DNA of 39,635 nucleotides, taken from assembly GCA_945902115.1 (NCBI GenBank), contig CAMDLY010000020.1:1-39635 (forward strand), written 5' to 3'. The position numbers and the translations under genes are program-made. Each line of letters starts with the position of its first letter. The stretch's first letter is position 1. This DNA comes from Lishizhenia tianjinensis (GTDB lineage Bacteria; Bacteroidota; Bacteroidia; Flavobacteriales_D; Crocinitomicaceae). The notes under the pieces are model-generated. The model did not search any database. It saw nothing but the letters and a program-made list of their open reading frames with translations, and was not told the DNA's origin. Below, one piece after another: positions 23,057-31,572 of the stretch.

Positions 23057-24296
23057 TTTCGTCCCACTTTTTCAATAAAATGGAAGCTATGTGCCCTCCG
23101 AACCCGAAGGTATTACTCATTATATAATCGATTTTCTTCTTTTCAGGCTTTCCCAAAGGAATATGAAAAGAGTGAAAAGGATAATCTATCTCTGAGGTAT
23201 TTATCGTTGGGAGCACAGATTGCTCTTGCAAAGAAATGATTGAAGCAATCGCTTCAACGGCGCCAGCAGCCCCTAATAAATGACCAGTCATAGATTTCGT
23301 AGCACTTAATGAAACATTTTCTACACCTTCAAATAATGTAGCAACGGCCTTTAGTTCGGAGGAATCTCCTTGAGGCGTGGAGGTTGCGTGCATATTCAAA
23401 CACGACACTTGATCAGGAGTAATATTTGCTTCCTCCATGGCAAGTTTCATTCCTAAAATTGCACCTGCTCCATCCGGATGTGTGCCTGTCAGATGATATG
23501 CATCTGCCGCCATTCCTCCGCCTACGATTTCAGCGAGAATTGTTGCTCCACGATTTTTCGCATGCGATAATTCCTCTACTACTAGAGCACCTGCCCCTTC
23601 ACCCATCACAAATCCATCTCGTGTGGGGTCAAATGGACGGCATGCCGTCTCAGGGCTATCATTTCTCGTTGACAACGCTTTCGCAGAAGAAAATCCACCA
23701 ATCGCAGAAGGATTGATAGGGGCTTCAGACCCGCCAGAAATGATCACATCAGCCTTATTCCATTTGATATAGTTGTATGCTTCAATCAAGGCTGTATTAG
23801 ACGTAGCGCAAGCAGAAACAGGACAAAAATTTACACCCCGAAGACCGTATTTTATTGATATAATTCCTGAAGCTATATCCACCAATATCCTCGGAATGAA
23901 ATAGGGAGTGAATCTAGGAACTCCATCACCTTTGGCGAACTCCATCATTTGATCATAAAACGTTTGTATACCGCCATTGCCAGATCCCCAAATAACCCCT
24001 ACACGATCACAATTCACCGAGGAAAAATTAAGCTTAGATTGTTCAATAGCCTCGTCCACTGCAACCAATGCATATTGCGAAAAGAGGTCATATTTTCGAA
24101 CCTCCTTACTATCAAAATAATCCAATGGATTGTAGTTTTTCAACTCGCAAGCGAAGGAAACCTTGAAATTAGTTGTGTCAAAACGGGTTATCACTCCTGC
24201 CCCACTTTTTCCTGCTAAAAGATTCGTTCTGTATTCGGATATTGAATTTCCAATAGGAGTTAAAGCCCCCATTCCCGTTATTACAACTCTTCTCAT
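23043..24296 (-). CDS. fabF: 3-oxoacyl-ACP synthase, FabF type
   Basis: This 417-residue KAS-II-type condensing enzyme elongates acyl-ACP with malonyl-ACP in fatty acid synthesis. The catalytic triad is at the same numbering as in E. coli FabF: Cys163 (VSACATS), His303 (MHATSTPQGD) and His339 (GHLLGAAGA). The usual HGTSTP is HATSTP here, a Gly-to-Ala change next to the catalytic His. It starts inside the end of the S41 peptidase gene (4-nt overlap), so the pair is cotranscribed. No acpP lies next to it, unlike the main flavobacterial acpP-fabF-rnc locus, so this may be a second or specialised FabF. Confidence 0.88.
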   Translation of the reverse strand: MRRVVITGMGALTPIGNSISEYRTNLLAGKSGAGVITRFDTTNFKVSFACELKNYNPLDYFDSKEVRKYDLFSQYALVAVDEAIEQSKLNFSSVNCDRVGVIWGSGNGGIQTFYDQMMEFAKGDGVPRFTPYFIPRILVDIASGIISIKYGLRGVNFCPVSACATSNTALIEAYNYIKWNKADVIISGGSEAPINPSAIGGFSSAKALSTRNDSPETACRPFDPTRDGFVMGEGAGALVVEELSHAKNRGATILAEIVGGGMAADAYHLTGTHPDGAGAILGMKLAMEEANITPDQVSCLNMHATSTPQGDSSELKAVATLFEGVENVSLSATKSMTGHLLGAAGAVEAIASIISLQEQSVLPTINTSEIDYPFHSFHIPLGKPEKKKIDYIMSNTFGFGGHIASILLKKWDETNEM

Positions 24297-25876
24297 TTTT
24301 CTAAACCAAATTTGTCGTATTCTTTAGATTTTAAAATCATTATTGCTTTTTGCAAAATTTCATTGTCTTGGTTAAATAGCTCATACATCTCATTAGACGA
24401 AAAAATATCCTGAGCCAAAAGGGAAGTTAACCTTAACTTAATTATTTTCTCGCTAACCTTGTACTGTTCCTCATCGAATTGGAGATCTTCTTTTTCTTTC
24501 TTTACGTAGTCGAAGAATAATCTCATAAATGCTTCATCGCATTGAAAATTTGCCTTAAAATTATCGAAAGTGGGGTATCTCGACTTCAAAAGCGACCTAT
24601 TGTCATTAACGTAATTAAAACAGAAAGTATTAATCAAACCGGATTGCACAAGAGAGCTATAATATTTTGATACCATTGATGTATCTAAAGAAACAAAGAC
24701 ATCTGGCATAATTCCACCACCTGCATAGACTAAGCGCTTTTTATTTAAGGTATAAAATTTTAGTGAATCGGGAAGTTTGATAGAATCAGCGTTGGTAAAC
24801 TCACCATTTAAAAAACGTTGTGTGATGTCTTTCTTGTATTCTTCAGGATCGTCATAAGGCTTTTGGATAAATCTTCCAGAAGGTGTGAAATAGCGTGCTA
24901 CAGTCAACCTGATTTCAGAACCATCACTTAGACCCATGGGGCGTTGCACCAGTCCTTTACCGAAAGTTCTTCTGCCTATTACCAGTCCTCGGTCCCAATC
25001 TTGCATCGCTCCCGATAAAATTTCACTCGCGGAAGCTGAATATTCATCCGTTAAAATAATGAGGCGTCCATTTTCAAATAAACCAAGTTTATTTGCTTTT
25101 CTATCCTCCCTAGGATAGGCTTTGCCTTCCGAGTAAACAATTAATTTATCGCCGGATAAAAACTCATCTGCAAGTTTATGCGCTGCTTCAAGTAAGCCTC
25201 CACCATTTCCTTGAAGGTCGAAAATTAAATTCTTCATCCCTTTAGCCTTGAGGGATCTCAGGGCATCTTGTACCTCTTGCACAGTAGTACGTGAAAATGA
25301 GTTTAATTTGATATACCCATTTTCCTTATCAATCATGTAGTAAGTATCCACGGAATTAACTGGGATTTTGTCCCGTGTCACCGTAAACTCTATTAACTCT
25401 TTTTGACTTCTTCTTGCGATGGAAATATTCACTTTAGTACCTAATTCCCCCATTAATTTTGAGCGCACTTCGTCATTTTTTAAACCAATACCGGCGATAT
25501 TTTTTCCTTCCACCATTACAATTTTGTCACCCGGTAGCACTCCTAACTTTTCGCAAGGACCACCTGGTATGGTTGCTACAACATTCAATGTATCTTTTAT
25601 GAGCTGGAATCTTATTCCTACACCAACAAAACTTCCGTTAATTGAAGTCTGCGCCTCCATTAATTCCTCTTTTGGAATATATGCCGAATGAGGGTCTAAC
25701 TTCTCAAGCATGGCAATTATAGCGGCCTCACTAATTTTTTTTTCATCAATAGTGTCTACGTAAAACCTATTGATGTTATTATAAACCTCGCTAATCTTAT
25801 ATGCGTTATTTTGACCAAATACGAAGCAGCTACTTATTAGCAGGAGAGATTCGAGAATAATTAATTTCCAAGACAT
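24293..25876 (-). CDS. S41 family C-terminal processing peptidase
   Basis: This 527-residue exported protease of the CtpA/Prc family cuts proteins near their C-termini in the periplasm. A signal peptide covers residues 1-21 (LLLISSCFVFGQ; a lipoprotein is also conceivable because of ISSC). A PDZ domain follows (about 82-165, GVGIRF...GVLPGDKIV). The S41 core has the EYSASASE motif (278-285) with the nucleophile Ser, and the dyad Lys307 and Gln311 in TFGKGLVQ, spaced as in E. coli Prc. A C-terminal helical region of about 150 residues completes it. The start is ATG 25874-25876; the frame extends to 25909, but that overlaps the -7 element. It is followed by fabF in a 4-nt overlap. Confidence 0.9.
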   Translation of the reverse strand: MSWKLIILESLLLISSCFVFGQNNAYKISEVYNNINRFYVDTIDEKKISEAAIIAMLEKLDPHSAYIPKEELMEAQTSINGSFVGVGIRFQLIKDTLNVVATIPGGPCEKLGVLPGDKIVMVEGKNIAGIGLKNDEVRSKLMGELGTKVNISIARRSQKELIEFTVTRDKIPVNSVDTYYMIDKENGYIKLNSFSRTTVQEVQDALRSLKAKGMKNLIFDLQGNGGGLLEAAHKLADEFLSGDKLIVYSEGKAYPREDRKANKLGLFENGRLIILTDEYSASASEILSGAMQDWDRGLVIGRRTFGKGLVQRPMGLSDGSEIRLTVARYFTPSGRFIQKPYDDPEEYKKDITQRFLNGEFTNADSIKLPDSLKFYTLNKKRLVYAGGGIMPDVFVSLDTSMVSKYYSSLVQSGLINTFCFNYVNDNRSLLKSRYPTFDNFKANFQCDEAFMRLFFDYVKKEKEDLQFDEEQYKVSEKIIKLRLTSLLAQDIFSSNEMYELFNQDNEILQKAIMILKSKEYDKFGLEK

Positions 25877-25906
25877 AAATAATGTTTTTTTCTTAAACGC
25901 AAGAAA

Positions 25907-25914
25907 CAAAAATA
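25907..25914 (-). promoter_or_regulatory. -7 element TATTTTTG for the S41 peptidase
   Basis: A TAnnTTTG match on the minus strand, 30 nt before the peptidase ATG at 25876. It overlaps the first codon of the longer open frame and so favours the shorter start. Confidence 0.5.
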
Positions 25915-25985
25915 GTTATACCAATTAGTTCTTCATCCTTTTTTTTTAATTAAATATCAAAGTTTCGAGACCACACATTTGTTTT

Positions 25986-25993
25986 TAACTTTG
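25986..25993 (+). promoter_or_regulatory. -7 element TAACTTTG for the DUF2459 gene
   Basis: A perfect TAnnTTTG match 13 nt before the TTG start at 26007. A transcription start would fall close to the initiation codon. Confidence 0.5.
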
Positions 25994-26006
25994 ATAAAAA
26001 AGAACA

Positions 26007-26717
26007 TTGTTAAATCGACAAAGCGTAAAGAAAAGAACTCGCCAAACAGCAAGGGTAATTAAATATATCCTACTGAGCTTTATCGGTCTTGTCCTGCTTT
26101 ATTTAATTGCTGCATTTGTTCTTTCGAGATTTTCAATTGAGGGAGTTAACGAAGCTAATTCACCCATAGAAATAGTGATAGTGAATTCAGGTGTTCACAC
26201 GGATTTTATTCTACCCAAAAACAACAGCGTTGTAAATTGGGATACTATTTTCCCTATCAAAAACACATTAAAAAAAGACAGCACTCTTCAATATGTCTCC
26301 ATTGGATGGGGTGACAGGAATTTCTTTTTGAATACTCCTACATGGGATGACCTCACTTTCAACACTGCCATTAATGCTGCATTAGGGCTTGGAGAAGCTG
26401 CTCTGCACGTGAATTATTGCTCGGGGATCCCCATAAACAATGAGTATAAGATAATCTATGTCAGTGAAAAACAATATAAAAATTTGGTGATATTTATACT
26501 AGAAAATGCAATTTTAGAAAACAATAAACCACGACAAATAATACCACACATGCCTGAAACCATTCAATCGAATGACGCTTATTACGAATCCCCAGGTAGT
26601 TATGGTTTATTTTATACGTGCAATAGTTTTGTGAACGAAGGATTAATTGCGACTGGCAAACGTGCTGCTCTTTGGACACCTTTTGCCGGAGGAATCTTTG
26701 ACCATTATGAAGAGTAG
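26007..26717 (+). CDS. TIGR02117/DUF2459 family protein (TTG start)
   Basis: This 236-residue protein has a single N-terminal TM helix (about 17-40) and a periplasmic domain. It matches the pattern of DUF2459/TIGR02117, originally noted in polyhydroxybutyrate-linked proteins: VIVNSGVHTDFILP (His-Thr-Asp), SIGWGDRNFFLNTPTWDDL, ALHVNYCSG and FYTCNSFVNEGL near the end. His, Cys and Asn residues in these motifs suggest a papain/NlpC-like fold, but no activity is established to my knowledge. The start must be TTG 26007, because in-frame stops TGA (25992) and TAA (25995) lie just upstream and no ATG or GTG occurs near the N-terminus. It overlaps the next gene by 11 nt. Confidence 0.75.
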   Translation: MLNRQSVKKRTRQTARVIKYILLSFIGLVLLYLIAAFVLSRFSIEGVNEANSPIEIVIVNSGVHTDFILPKNNSVVNWDTIFPIKNTLKKDSTLQYVSIGWGDRNFFLNTPTWDDLTFNTAINAALGLGEAALHVNYCSGIPINNEYKIIYVSEKQYKNLVIFILENAILENNKPRQIIPHMPETIQSNDAYYESPGSYGLFYTCNSFVNEGLIATGKRAALWTPFAGGIFDHYEE

Positions 26718-27591
26718 ATTAATCTTTTTTATACTACTAGGTATCATTGTATGTGAGAAATTAACTGCTCAACAACACTTTGTGATTTTCGTAAATGGTT
26801 ACAGAGGTTTTGGTCTCGACCACTACACCACAGATGGAAGAATTATAAATCCAAAAAAACCTTCCCCTCTTGATTCCGACTCCTCTTTTAAAAGTGATGC
26901 ATGGATTATTGGATATTGGAGCCCGGGAAATATTCATTTTGACGACTCCATAATTGCTCGATATCAGCACGCCTATCCACTCTATGTTGATGGCCATCAC
27001 CCCTTAAGTACCTCCACACACAAAACAATGACAAAATTAGTTTGGAGTTACATCAAAACGAAATTGTTTTTCCTAAGACGCAACCCTCGCGGAATTTTAA
27101 ACCTGAAAGAAAATAATTCAGGATTCAATATAAGAGTCGAAAAAGGAAGAAGAATTGGCGATAAGCTCCTCAATATTTATTGCGATAAGGATACCTTAGC
27201 AACAGTTTCTATCGTTTGTCATAGCCAGGGTTTTGCCGTGGCACTTGGTATAATTGAAAAATTAAAGGATCATACCGACCTCAGAGATTTTATTATTTTA
27301 TCTCCCGAAGGTGCGCAGAATGCAAATTGCGATTGGTCCTTATTTGAAAACGTTTGGCACTATACATCGTCATTTACCGACAATAAATATCGTTTTGTTT
27401 GGCGACAAGATGGAATTGCCCCACAAACCACTTTAAAGAATCTAACTGATTCTGAATCAACAGGCTTAATCGGAGTCCCAAAGAATACTCGTGGTTTAAA
27501 ACTCGGATTCATGAAAAGTCATCACCTTGCCTACTACCACTGGTTTTTCGATTTAAAAAAAGGAGATCGCGGGTATTTTGGCGACTATTAA
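26707..27591 (+). CDS. Secreted hydrolase-like protein (short paralogue)
   Basis: This 294-residue protein has a signal peptide (residues 1-21, cleavage near TAQ) and is otherwise soluble. It is a paralogue of the C-terminal half of the 746-residue protein at 20816-23056. Shared, in the same order, are FVNGYR (28-33), YVDGHHP (93-99), IVCHSQGF (169-176) followed by LGIIEKL, VWHY, RQDGIAPQTT (233-242), MKSHH (269-273) and WFFDL (279-283). Candidate triad: Ser173, Asp235, His272 or His273. Translation starts inside the DUF2459 gene (11-nt overlap), so both are expected to be made together and both are envelope proteins. The substrate is unknown; a lipase/esterase role is inference from the motif order only. 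Confidence 0.6.
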   Translation: MKSRLIFFILLGIIVCEKLTAQQHFVIFVNGYRGFGLDHYTTDGRIINPKKPSPLDSDSSFKSDAWIIGYWSPGNIHFDDSIIARYQHAYPLYVDGHHPLSTSTHKTMTKLVWSYIKTKLFFLRRNPRGILNLKENNSGFNIRVEKGRRIGDKLLNIYCDKDTLATVSIVCHSQGFAVALGIIEKLKDHTDLRDFIILSPEGAQNANCDWSLFENVWHYTSSFTDNKYRFVWRQDGIAPQTTLKNLTDSESTGLIGVPKNTRGLKLGFMKSHHLAYYHWFFDLKKGDRGYFGDY

Positions 27592-27659
27592 CCTCACGCT
27601 ATTGAAAACTGTTTGTTTTATACGACGCCATTTTAGCAGGGAGTATATACTTTTATCCT

Positions 27660-28667
27660 ATGATAACACAAAACGTTAATCTAAAGAACTACAATACTTT
27701 TGGAATCTCAATTTCAAGCAAAGAGTTTGCACCTTTTTTCTCAATTTCGGACATTCAATCGATATTAGAGCATAAAAAATCGGAAGAGATGCTCGTACTC
27801 GGAGGAGGAAGTAACCTATTGTTTACAAAAGATTTCGATGGGATTGTGCTGAAAAACGAACTCAAAGGTATTGAAATCCAAGAGGAAGGCCAAGACCATG
27901 TTGTTGTAAAATGTAGTTCTGGAGAGTCATGGCATGAATTTGTAATCTCTATGACCGAGGCCAACTACGGTGGTATTGAAAATCTATCCCTCATTCCAGG
28001 CAGTGTGGGTGCAAGTCCAATGCAAAACATCGGTGCATATGGTGTAGAAATAAAGGATGTCTTTGAAAGCCTTGAGGCATACCACATCGCTACTGGAGAA
28101 ATACATACGTTTAATAAATTCGATTGTGCCTTTGGCTACAGGGAAAGTGTTTTTAAACGAAAACTCAAGAATCAGTATATCATATTGTCTGTAACTTTTA
28201 GGCTAACAAAGGGAGGAAAAGTAAATTCATCTTATGGAGCTATCGAGGCTGAGCTTGCAAAAATGAACGTATCATCTCCAACAATTATAGACATTAGTCG
28301 AGCGGTAATTTCCATACGCACCTCAAAATTGCCTGACCCTAAGAAATTAGGTAATGCGGGTTCTTTCTTCAAAAATCCTGTTATTGCGAAATCTCTCTTG
28401 GAAAAAATACAAATGAATTATCCTGATACTCCTCATTATCCTGCTGACGCGGATCATGTAAAAATAGCGGCAGGATGGCTTATTGAAAAATGTGGTTGGA
28501 AAGGTAAATCAAAAGGTAATTGCGGAGTACATGCACTACAAGCACTCGTACTTGTCAATTATGGTGGAAGTACAGGAAAAGAAATTTTTGACTTATCTAC
28601 TGAAATAATCAGAGATGTGAAGCATAATTTCGGGATAGAACTAGAAAGAGAAGTGAATATTATTTAA
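27660..28667 (+). CDS. murB: UDP-N-acetylenolpyruvoylglucosamine reductase
   Basis: A 335-residue FAD enzyme that reduces UDP-GlcNAc-enolpyruvate to UDP-MurNAc, the second committed step of peptidoglycan precursor synthesis. Type I MurB features: NYNTFGI near the N-terminus, FAD-binding LGGGSNLL (47-54), IPGSVGASPMQNIGAYG, CAFGYRESVFK, the proton-donor Ser in GNAGSFFKNP, and the C-terminal Glu in LEREV. Length is typical of the type I, E. coli-like form. The 68 bp upstream contain TACTTTTA, a near match to the -7 consensus, just before the ATG. pheT follows after 43 bp with its own promoter element. Confidence 0.96.
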   Translation: MITQNVNLKNYNTFGISISSKEFAPFFSISDIQSILEHKKSEEMLVLGGGSNLLFTKDFDGIVLKNELKGIEIQEEGQDHVVVKCSSGESWHEFVISMTEANYGGIENLSLIPGSVGASPMQNIGAYGVEIKDVFESLEAYHIATGEIHTFNKFDCAFGYRESVFKRKLKNQYIILSVTFRLTKGGKVNSSYGAIEAELAKMNVSSPTIIDISRAVISIRTSKLPDPKKLGNAGSFFKNPVIAKSLLEKIQMNYPDTPHYPADADHVKIAAGWLIEKCGWKGKSKGNCGVHALQALVLVNYGGSTGKEIFDLSTEIIRDVKHNFGIELEREVNII

Positions 28668-28684
28668 GGTCTTCATTATATGAT

Positions 28685-28692
28685 TACCTTTG
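28685..28692 (+). promoter_or_regulatory. -7 element TACCTTTG for pheT
   Basis: A perfect TAnnTTTG match 18 nt before the pheT ATG, in the 43-bp gap after murB. Confidence 0.5.
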
Positions 28693-28710
28693 TTTACGAA
28701 GGATTGATAC

Positions 28711-31137
28711 ATGAAAATTTCGTTTAATTGGCTTAAGGAGTTTATAGAAATTCCATATACTCCGGAAAGAGTTGCAGAAATACTAACCGATACCGGACTA
28801 GAGGTAGAAGGTATTGAAAAAATCGAATCTGTAAAAGGAGGTTTAACTGGAGTTGTGGTAGGTGAGGTTATTTCTTGCGACAAACATCCTGATGCAGATA
28901 AACTAAACATAACAGAAGTTTTTATCGGCAGCGATAAATTGCAAATAGTGTGTGGTGCTTCGAACGTGGCCGTTGGGCAGAAAGTTTTAGTCGCCACAGT
29001 AGGTTGCACACTCTATCCTTCACCTGAGGAACCTTTTACGATTAAAAAAGCCAAAATAAGAGGCGTTGAATCTAATGGAATGATTTGTGCCGAAGACGAA
29101 TTAGGCTTAGGCAATGATCACAATGGAATCATGGTTCTTCCGAAAGACACCTCTCCTGGCCTACCTGCAGCAGAATTTTTCAAATTCTCTGATGACTTTA
29201 TTTTCGAAATTGGCTTAACGCCAAATAGGTCTGATGCCATGGGGCATATTGGTGTTGCAAGAGATCTTGCAGCTTACCTTTCCTTCCATAATAAAACGCA
29301 AATAAAGGTAAAAAATCATCAGCCAAAGCTCCTAGTTGACAAACATACAACTAGCAATTTACATGTTGATATAGTAGATCCTAATTGCCATCGCTACATG
29401 GGTGTGCGTATATCGGGAGTTACCATTTCACCCTCACCAGAATGGCTGCAACAGAAACTACGTTCTCTGGGTGTCTCTCCTATTAATAATGTAGTAGATA
29501 TTACGAATTACGTTATGCGTGAGTTAGGAACGCCGTTACATGCTTTTGACGCAAGTATTTTAGGTGAAAAGGTGGTGGTTCGCCCTGCCGAGCCCAACGA
29601 AAAATTGGTAACATTAGATAAAGTAGAAAGGAGTTTTAAAGGCGGTGAAATGCTTATTTGCGACGAGAAGTCGCCCGTTTGTATTGCAGGTGTGATGGGT
29701 GGATTACATAGCGGAGTGTCGGAAAAAACTTGCGATATATTTTTAGAGGCTGCCGTTTTTGATATGGTAGCGGTAAGAAAAACAGCTAGACTTCATGGTA
29801 TAAATAGTGATTCAAGTTTTAGATTCGAGCGAGGTGTTGACAGAACCTTAACGGAATTAGCGATACATCGCGCTGGGAGCTTAATTTTGGATATCGCCGG
29901 AGGAACCTTATCCTCGCCACTCATTGACAAGCAAACGACTGAGTTCGAGGAAAAAGTAGTAGATATTACACCGGAGGATATTAATTCACTGCTTGGGACT
30001 TCAATTTCAGACAAAGAACTTGAAGATATTCTTTGTTCTCTTGACTTTAAGATAGAAAAGAAAAATACCAAATGGGTTGTTAATGTGCCACTCTACAGAA
30101 TAGATGTAGTTAGACCATGTGATATAGCTGAAGAAGTCCTGAGGATATATGGTTTTAATAACGTCGCTATTCCTGAAAGAATGCATATGTCAATCCAAAC
30201 CAGGAATGGCATTGACCAAGAAGATGTTAGATCAACAATTTCTGAATTCCTCGTTGCAAATGGTTTTCTAGAAGCCATGAATAATTCTCTTACGAAGGGC
30301 ATCTATTTCCAAGAAATAGAATTTTTACAAAAAGAAAAGGCCAGTGCTGTCAAATTATTAAACCCTTTAAGTCAGGATCTAGATTACCTTAGGGCATCTC
30401 TTATCCCGGGATTATTAGAAAATATTGCATACAATCAAAACAGGCAAGCTGTGGACCTAAAGTTTTTCGAATTTGGAAAAAGCTACAAAGAAATTTCAGG
30501 GAAATATATCGAAGAAAGTTGGCTAACTCTTGCTATAACAGGCAGGAAAAATGAAGAAAATTGGATAAATGATTCGAAATTAACGGATTTTTATTTTGTT
30601 AAAGGGATAGTAGAAAAAATACTGGTGCGCATGGGTCTTGCAGCGAAAACCATATTCAAACCTACCGAAGACAATATATTTTCAGAAGGGCTGACGGGGA
30701 GTATTTACAAAAAAGACCTTATAAAAATAGGACAAGTAGCTGAGGACATACAAGAATATTTTGGCATTAAGAAACCTGTATTTATCGTTGAAATCAATTG
30801 GAAAAAGTTTCTTCAAACGCTTGAAACAGTAAATATTGCATACACTGAGCTACCTAAGTCATTCGTGGTTCGCAGAGACTTCTCCTTGCTCCTGGGTAAA
30901 GAAATAAACTTTTCAGAAATCGAACATATATCTAGAAAAATAGATAGTCAGCTGTTGAAAAACGTCAATTTATTTGATGTTTATGAAGGTGAAAAACTCG
31001 AGAAAGATAAAAAATCCTATGCCGTTTCATTTCATTTTCAACATTCAGAAAAGACCCTTACAGACAATGAAATAGACTCAATAATGGGAAAGATAAGAAA
31101 AGCACTTGAACAAGAATTAGGAGCTCAATTAAGGTAA
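28711..31137 (+). CDS. pheT: Phenylalanyl-tRNA synthetase beta subunit
   Basis: This 808-residue beta subunit partners PheS in an alpha2-beta2 enzyme that charges tRNA-Phe. Domains appear in order: an N-terminal MKISFNWLKEFI segment; an OB-fold tRNA-binding domain (about 40-155, VVGEVISCDKHPDADKLNI); the B3/B4 editing domain (about 215-380, GVSPINNVVDITNYVM; AGVMGG); the B5 domain (about 400-475); the catalytic-like core; and a C-terminal anticodon-binding FDX-ACB domain (about 715-807, LPKSFVVRRDFSLLL). The length matches bacterial PheT. PheS is not in the window, so the subunits are encoded apart, as is common in Bacteroidota. Its stop abuts the stop of the convergent unknown gene. Confidence 0.97.
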   Translation: MKISFNWLKEFIEIPYTPERVAEILTDTGLEVEGIEKIESVKGGLTGVVVGEVISCDKHPDADKLNITEVFIGSDKLQIVCGASNVAVGQKVLVATVGCTLYPSPEEPFTIKKAKIRGVESNGMICAEDELGLGNDHNGIMVLPKDTSPGLPAAEFFKFSDDFIFEIGLTPNRSDAMGHIGVARDLAAYLSFHNKTQIKVKNHQPKLLVDKHTTSNLHVDIVDPNCHRYMGVRISGVTISPSPEWLQQKLRSLGVSPINNVVDITNYVMRELGTPLHAFDASILGEKVVVRPAEPNEKLVTLDKVERSFKGGEMLICDEKSPVCIAGVMGGLHSGVSEKTCDIFLEAAVFDMVAVRKTARLHGINSDSSFRFERGVDRTLTELAIHRAGSLILDIAGGTLSSPLIDKQTTEFEEKVVDITPEDINSLLGTSISDKELEDILCSLDFKIEKKNTKWVVNVPLYRIDVVRPCDIAEEVLRIYGFNNVAIPERMHMSIQTRNGIDQEDVRSTISEFLVANGFLEAMNNSLTKGIYFQEIEFLQKEKASAVKLLNPLSQDLDYLRASLIPGLLENIAYNQNRQAVDLKFFEFGKSYKEISGKYIEESWLTLAITGRKNEENWINDSKLTDFYFVKGIVEKILVRMGLAAKTIFKPTEDNIFSEGLTGSIYKKDLIKIGQVAEDIQEYFGIKKPVFIVEINWKKFLQTLETVNIAYTELPKSFVVRRDFSLLLGKEINFSEIEHISRKIDSQLLKNVNLFDVYEGEKLEKDKKSYAVSFHFQHSEKTLTDNEIDSIMGKIRKALEQELGAQLR

Positions 31138-31512
31138 TTAAAGCGATAACAAATACCTATCGAGATTTGGATTAGATACTAATTCATCACCCCCAACTAT
31201 CAGTACTTTATTACAGCTCGAACGTTCCAACCACAACGAAAGATTCGAAATTCCTGCCATGAGTGTACCATTAATATCAATTTTGTGAATCGGTTTGGAT
31301 TGTTTATCAACGAACATTTTCATATCCGAAATTTCTTTTGACATAGATTGATTTTCGTTAAAAATTATCAACCCATCAATCTCGTTTAAATGATCTGATG
31401 ACTTTTCATTAATATAAATTACCTCTTGAAATTTGGATTCAACCCAAAATTTGATTTTATCTGAAAACGGATTGGACGGTTTTAAATAAATTTTAATGAA
31501 TTGATTTTTCAA
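31138..31512 (-). CDS. Hypothetical protein, small alpha/beta fold
   Basis: I do not recognise this 124-residue protein. It has no signal peptide or TM helix. The pattern of short beta strands (FIKIYL, EVIYIN, DGLIIFN, KVLIVGGDEL) alternating with helices suggests a Rossmann-like or receiver-like alpha/beta fold, but I see no P-loop or catalytic motif. A TACATTTA box (one mismatch to TAnnTTTG) lies upstream on the minus strand. It stands alone between pheT, which it meets stop to stop with no spacer, and the arginine decarboxylase gene. The coding call rests on frame length and composition. Confidence 0.5.
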   Translation of the reverse strand: MKNQFIKIYLKPSNPFSDKIKFWVESKFQEVIYINEKSSDHLNEIDGLIIFNENQSMSKEISDMKMFVDKQSKPIHKIDINGTLMAGISNLSLWLERSSCNKVLIVGGDELVSNPNLDRYLLSL

Positions 31513-31572
31513 TTTTTCCCCCTCTGGTCTTAAACTTCTGTAAATGTATCCTTAATTAAGCAGTAAATGTTT

